A stretch of 9,741 nucleotides of DNA from Methanobacterium sp. (GTDB lineage: Archaea > Methanobacteriota > Methanobacteria > Methanobacteriales > Methanobacteriaceae), in contig WASR01000313.1 in NCBI GenBank assembly GCA_009712615.1, positions 1-9,741 on the forward strand. Direction: 5' to 3'. The notes below the pieces were generated by a model. It was given only the letters and a program-made list of their open reading frames with translations. It ran no database searches and was not told the origin of the DNA. The position numbers were made by a program, and so were the translations under genes. Positions 6,675 through 9,741 of the stretch are shown here, piece by piece. The first letter of the stretch is position 1. Each line of letters begins with the position of its first letter.

Positions 6675-7904
6675 TTAAAGCCTGTATCTTAGTATGGCTC
6701 CAACACCACCAAACGCCCTTAAAAGTTGCATTCCTTCTTCAGTCTCTGTTGAAATAATTTCTACTTCAGAACCGACTTCTTCTGCTAACTCAACAAAATC
6801 ATCTATGATATCAGTTGTTTCTTCAACCTTCATTCTTTCATTACAGTTAGAACAGGTTTTTTCAGGAATTGACACATCAGATTTCACAGTTTTTTCAGCT
6901 TTTGATCCACATGTAGGACATTCATAGTTCAATCTTTTGGATTTGAGGTCTTCGGAAAGTAAAAGTACTTCAACAGCACCCATCTGCAAATTTTGCCTGA
7001 CTTCGGCTTCTCCATAAGATGCCAGTCCATGTTCATCAATTAATTCTACCAAAAATCTTTGAACTAACTTTTTCTCTCTAACAACATCTATTTCTGTCAA
7101 AACATCCATGGATTTTTCCATAACTTCCCTTATTCCAAATTCTCCAGTGTAGGATGTGTCAACGGTGGTGATGAGTTTGTTCTTTATTTCATGGTGCAAG
7201 TAGTCCCCTTCAACAAATTCTTCCTTAGTATGGCCGGGCCCACCAATAATTACTCCCTTAAGGTCTGGAACGCCTAAAAATGCTTCATTCATATGTGTTC
7301 CTATCCTTTTTAAAAATTCATGTGCAGCCAGATCTATCAACCTATCAAACCTTCGCTGTGATTGTCCTCCTGCTTTATGTTTTCCAGGAACACCACTGGT
7401 GAGGTTTTTTACTATGTCAATCCTTTTTCCGCGTAGAATGGCAATTGTGGCCTCCTTACGATCTATAACAGCAAGTCCGTAGACATCTTTATCCTCGATA
7501 ATTTCTTCTAGGGGTTTAAGATAGAATGTGGAATCGCAGTGGTAAATATAGGTCTGGACAGGTTCAGGAGGCTCGAACATGTATGTTTCCATTTTCTCTG
7601 TTCCAGGGCCTCCTTTAGGTATCATTCCCACAAACAGCACCAAACCCTTTTCAGGAGGCTTGGGAAACAGCTTCATCCTTTGCATTATGACTTCGATTGC
7701 AGATTGAACATTTTTCTTGGTTTGTTTACTTTTGATGTTGGCACTCTGGCTAAGCTCCTCACGCATATGCTTAACAACATCACTGATCTGCTTTTCAGGT
7801 GGAATATAAACAGTTACTAATTCTGTACCTCTTCCCTTTTTGTCTGCTAACTCTTTAAGGGTTCTTTTTACTTCGTACAGCTCTTTAGATGATACTTCGC
7901 TCAA
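6675..7904 (-). CDS. prf1: Peptide chain release factor aRF1
   Basis: aRF1 recognises all three stop codons in the ribosomal A site and triggers peptide release. The 409-residue protein has full domain order: N-terminal decoding domain with [11 protein letters not shown] (26-36), NIKS (56-59) and YxCxxxF (121-127); middle domain with GGQ (179-181) in [12 protein letters not shown]; and a C-terminal domain with a four-cysteine zinc ribbon, Cys329/332 and Cys351/354. The length is typical. The start is TTG (complement of 7902-7904), supported by AGGAGTGA 7 bases upstream on the minus strand. It is a single-gene unit, convergent with the GfcR-like gene and divergent from pyrH across a 159-base gap containing TATA-rich sequence. 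Nothing unusual appears in the stop-codon recognition motifs, so ordinary decoding of TAA is expected. Confidence 0.97.
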   Translation of the reverse strand: MSEVSSKELYEVKRTLKELADKKGRGTELVTVYIPPEKQISDVVKHMREELSQSANIKSKQTKKNVQSAIEVIMQRMKLFPKPPEKGLVLFVGMIPKGGPGTEKMETYMFEPPEPVQTYIYHCDSTFYLKPLEEIIEDKDVYGLAVIDRKEATIAILRGKRIDIVKNLTSGVPGKHKAGGQSQRRFDRLIDLAAHEFLKRIGTHMNEAFLGVPDLKGVIIGGPGHTKEEFVEGDYLHHEIKNKLITTVDTSYTGEFGIREVMEKSMDVLTEIDVVREKKLVQRFLVELIDEHGLASYGEAEVRQNLQMGAVEVLLLSEDLKSKRLNYECPTCGSKAEKTVKSDVSIPEKTCSNCNERMKVEETTDIIDDFVELAEEVGSEVEIISTETEEGMQLLRAFGGVGAILRYRL

Positions 7905-7910
7905 ATTTTT

Positions 7911-7918
7911 TCACTCCT
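7911..7918 (-). promoter_or_regulatory. Shine-Dalgarno site for the TTG start of aRF1
   Basis: On the minus strand AGGAGTGA precedes the TTG start by 6 bases. The next in-frame ATG is at Met47 of the product, well inside the decoding domain, so the TTG must be used. Confidence 0.7.
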
Positions 7919-7930
7919 AAATTCTGGAAT

Positions 7931-7955
7931 TATTTATATATATAATATATAAAAT
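7931..7955. promoter_or_regulatory. shared TATA-rich promoter region between aRF1 and pyrH
   Basis: A run of alternating T and A (TATTTATATATATAATATAT and following As) lies in the 159-base divergent gap. On the minus strand it sits about 30-50 bases before the aRF1 start codon, a good position for its TATA box. It could also serve pyrH on the plus strand, with a leader of about 100 bases. A second plus-strand AT-rich candidate, TTTATTATAT at 8025-8034, is rather close to pyrH. Exact boxes cannot be fixed by eye. Confidence 0.45.
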
Positions 7956-8054
7956 AGACCTTTTTAAAAATAATGAAATGAGTTTAAACACTTCAACTTA
8001 CTTATGTTATATCTGTCTAAACTATTTATTATATTAAATTTAATTATCTTTGAT

Positions 8055-8060
8055 GGTGAT
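8055..8060 (+). promoter_or_regulatory. Shine-Dalgarno site that places the pyrH start at 8064
   Basis: GGTGAT is an exact consensus match 3 bases before ATG 8064. The in-frame ATG at 8004 has no SD site and would add a 20-residue hydrophobic stretch not expected in a cytosolic kinase. Confidence 0.75.
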
Positions 8061-8063
8061 GAG

Positions 8064-8738
8064 ATGAAGATAGTTGTTACAATAGGCGGTTCAATACTTA
8101 TTAAGGATCATGATTACAAAAAATTCAGAGATTACGCAAATGTTCTGAAGAATTTAAGCCAAGATAATGATGTATTTGTAGTTGTAGGTGGTGGAAAAAC
8201 TGCACGGGACTATATTGACATTGCTAGGTCTTTAGAAGTTTCAGAAGCAATGTGTGATGATGTTGGTATCGAAGTAACTAGGCTAAATGCAAAACTTTTA
8301 ATTGCAGCGCTTGGCAAAGAGGCATACCCTGATGTTCCACATAACTTTAGAGAAGCATTAACCTATGCAAATTCTGGGAACATTATTGTAATGGGAGGAA
8401 CTGAACCTGCTCACAGTACTGATGCTGTTGGAAGCATACTTGCTGAATTTGTGGGTGCAGATTTGCTTATAAATGCAACATCCGTGGATGGGCTTTACAA
8501 CAAAGATCCAAATAAATATCCTGATGCTGTGATGTTTAAAGAGGTTAAACCATCCAAAATGATGGAGTTAATGTCTCATAACGACGTTAAAGCAGGAACT
8601 TATGAATTTTTTGATATGACAGCCATACAAATCATAAAAAGGTCTAGCATAAAGACAGTGATAGTTAATGGTGAAGATCCACATAATATATTAATTGCAA
8701 ATGAAGGTAATATTGGAACCACAATTATTCCAGAATAA
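8064..8738 (+). CDS. pyrH: UMP kinase, archaeal type
   Basis: Phosphorylates UMP to UDP with ATP in pyrimidine nucleotide synthesis; cytosolic and hexameric in the family. The 224-residue protein fits the amino-acid kinase fold and the roughly 225-residue length of archaeal UMP kinases. It opens with [11 protein letters not shown] (2-12), has the glycine loop [11 protein letters not shown] (40-50), [13 protein letters not shown] (111-123), the nucleotide-binding [16 protein letters not shown] (140-155), and FDMTA (183-187). An ATG at 8004 would add 20 residues, but the exact GGTGAT before 8064 and family N-termini favour the shorter form. It diverges from aRF1 and is followed after 26 bases by the zinc-ribbon membrane protein, probably on the same transcript. 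Confidence 0.94.
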   Translation: MKIVVTIGGSILIKDHDYKKFRDYANVLKNLSQDNDVFVVVGGGKTARDYIDIARSLEVSEAMCDDVGIEVTRLNAKLLIAALGKEAYPDVPHNFREALTYANSGNIIVMGGTEPAHSTDAVGSILAEFVGADLLINATSVDGLYNKDPNKYPDAVMFKEVKPSKMMELMSHNDVKAGTYEFFDMTAIQIIKRSSIKTVIVNGEDPHNILIANEGNIGTTIIPE

Positions 8739-8764
8739 AATAAAGATTAACGAGGTTAAAAAAA

Positions 8765-8965
8765 ATGACTGATCAACACAAGCACTGTCCAATGTGCCAA
8801 AAACCAATACCACTTTCTGAAAAATTTTGTTCACCAAAATGTGAACAGATTTACATGGAAAGACAAAATAAAGTCGCGAAAACTAGGAAAATGCTCTACA
8901 TATTATTTGCAGCTTTTATCATAATCTGGCTGCTATTCACATTAAGGGGTCAATTAGGATTTTAA
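8765..8965 (+). CDS. Small zinc-ribbon membrane protein (DUF2116-like)
   Basis: A 66-residue protein of unknown function. Residues 8-26 hold a four-cysteine zinc ribbon (Cys8, Cys11, Cys22, Cys26: [20 protein letters not shown]), followed by a basic linker (about 33-42, KVAKTRK), then one hydrophobic segment at about 43-60 ([18 protein letters not shown]) and a short tail. This matches the layout of archaeal DUF2116 proteins. The positive linker before the helix suggests the zinc ribbon faces the cytoplasm. The ATG has GAGGT at 8752-8756. It lies 26 bases after pyrH and T8 at 8986-8993 ends the unit, so co-transcription with pyrH is likely. No reaction or partner can be named. Confidence 0.85.
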   Translation: MTDQHKHCPMCQKPIPLSEKFCSPKCEQIYMERQNKVAKTRKMLYILFAAFIIIWLLFTLRGQLGF

Positions 8966-8985
8966 ACTAATCCCTTTATATTCTA

Positions 8986-8993
8986 TTTTTTTT
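8986..8993 (+). terminator. oligo-T terminator of the pyrH unit
   Basis: Eight T residues lie 20 bases after the TAA of the zinc-ribbon gene, in the 53-base space before the convergent tfb gene. Confidence 0.5.
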
Positions 8994-9035
8994 AAAAATA
9001 AATAAAATTTGGGCATTTTTATAATGTTACGCCCA
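8994..9035 (-). terminator. possible hairpin and T-rich terminator of tfb
   Basis: Read on the minus strand, TGGGC (complement of 9031-9035) and GCCCA (9010-9014) could pair across the tfb stop with a 16-base loop, followed by a T-rich tract across 9007-8994. The longest T run is only five, so support is modest. Confidence 0.3.
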
Positions 9036-9741
9036 TGTCAAGCTGTTCTGTAAGTTCTTTGTACCTGTTTCTTATGGTTACTTCTGTCACACCCGCTATA
9101 TCTGCAACGTCCCTTTGGGTTTTTCTCTCTCCAAGGAGTACCGATGCAATGTAGAGTGCTGCTGCTGCAACTCCAGTCGGACCTCTGCCTGAGGTTAAAC
9201 CTTTTTCCATGGCTTTCTCAATTATTTCGATGGCCTTGGATTGTACTTCTCCTGAGAGATTTAGTTCACTTGCAAACCTAGGTACATAATCTACAGGGGA
9301 TGTTGGTGGTAGTTTGATGTTGAGTTCTCGGGTTAGGAACCTGTAAGTTCTTCCAACTTCCTTTTTACTCACTCTAGATACTTCTGCTATTTCATCCAAG
9401 GTTCTTGGAACGTTACATCTTCTGCATGCTGCGTAGAGTGAAGCTGCTACTACTCCTTCAATACTTCTTCCTCTGATGAGTTTGTTTTCTACAGCGTTCC
9501 TGTAAACAACTGATGCTGCTTCACGAACACTTCTCGGTAGTCCGAGTCTTGAGGAATCCCTGTCGAGTTCTGAAAGTGCAAATGCAAGGTTTCTTTCGGT
9601 GGCACCCGATATTCTGATTTTTCTCTGCCATTTCCTGAGTCTGTACCACTGTGCACGGTTTCTTGCAGGAATGTCACGACCGTAAATATCCTTGTTTCTC
9701 CAGTCGATCATGGTGGAGAGTCCCTTATCGTGAATGGTGTA
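9019..9741 (-). CDS. tfb: Transcription initiation factor B (TFIIB homologue), N-terminal part outside the window
   Basis: TFB binds the TBP-TATA complex and the BRE and recruits RNA polymerase. The window holds the C-terminal 240 residues; the frame stays open to the edge, reading [10 protein letters not shown] before [15 protein letters not shown], so the Met near 9711 is internal and not the start. About 70 residues, including the zinc ribbon, lie beyond the window. Visible are the B-finger/linker end and two cyclin-like repeats. The first contains [17 protein letters not shown] and ends near LNIKLPP; the second contains [19 protein letters not shown] helix-turn-helix near the C-terminus ([20 protein letters not shown]) corresponds to the BRE-recognition helix. 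It ends MGVTL at a TAA. It converges with the pyrH unit. Confidence 0.96.
   Translation of the reverse strand, partial: YTIHDKGLSTMIDWRNKDIYGRDIPARNRAQWYRLRKWQRKIRISGATERNLAFALSELDRDSSRLGLPRSVREAASVVYRNAVENKLIRGRSIEGVVAASLYAACRRCNVPRTLDEIAEVSRVSKKEVGRTYRFLTRELNIKLPPTSPVDYVPRFASELNLSGEVQSKAIEIIEKAMEKGLTSGRGPTGVAAAALYIASVLLGERKTQRDVADIAGVTEVTIRNRYKELTEQLDMGVTL

Noticed and set aside
8004..8063. Extended pyrH N-terminus from ATG 8004 as a membrane anchor or signal peptide
   Set aside because: There is no ribosome site before 8004, while an exact GGTGAT precedes ATG 8064 at the family N-terminus.
9709..9711. ATG at 9711 as the start of tfb
   Set aside because: The frame stays open to the window edge and the residues before it (TIHDKGLST) are typical TFB linker sequence, so the gene is cut by the window.

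Overview
The window looks like a chromosomal housekeeping segment of a methanogenic archaeon, most likely Methanobacteriaceae and Methanobacterium-like. The case rests on an archaeal/eukaryal-type release factor aRF1, a TFIIB-type factor (TFB), archaeal UMP kinase, pyruvoyl arginine decarboxylase and, most specifically, a coenzyme F430 synthetase-like Mur ligase (CfbE), since F430 is the cofactor of methyl-coenzyme M reductase. Shine-Dalgarno sites complementary to a 16S tail ending ...AUCACCUCC are clear, starts are ATG and TTG, and gaps are AT-rich with oligo-T tracts. No mobile element, CRISPR array, tRNA or rRNA is visible.

Layout. Bases 1-494 are AT-rich with no supportable gene. A tightly packed plus-strand cluster follows: pdaD (495-938), an IMPase/FBPase-family phosphatase (951-1790), NAD kinase (1791-2621, interrupted) and cfbE (2626-3969). 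After a gap of about 200 bases comes a second plus-strand cluster: hemC (4176-5048), a Gfo/Idh/MocA dehydrogenase (5045-5998) and a GfcR-like HTH-phosphoribosyltransferase (6009-6611). The aRF1 gene (6675-7904, minus) converges on that cluster and diverges from pyrH (8064-8738), which is followed by a 66-residue zinc-ribbon membrane protein (8765-8965). The window ends in tfb on the minus strand (9019-9741), cut at its N-terminal side.

How the genes relate. HemC works near the start of tetrapyrrole synthesis and CfbE closes the last ring of F430, so two ends of the F430 route sit about 200 bases apart. The phosphatase and NAD kinase correspond in order to the two halves of the M. jannaschii MJ0917 fusion, a NADP phosphatase/NAD kinase, and probably balance NAD and NADP. 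PdaD supplies agmatine. aRF1 and TFB are core translation and transcription factors.

The strongest anomaly is an in-frame TAA at 2052-2054 in NAD kinase, with intact conserved sequence on both sides. The phosphatase and both kinase parts share one reading frame from 951 to 2621, divided only by two TAA codons. I see no convincing undescribed system. Several starts are better placed than the longest open frame suggests (pdaD, cfbE, hemC, gfcR-like, pyrH).
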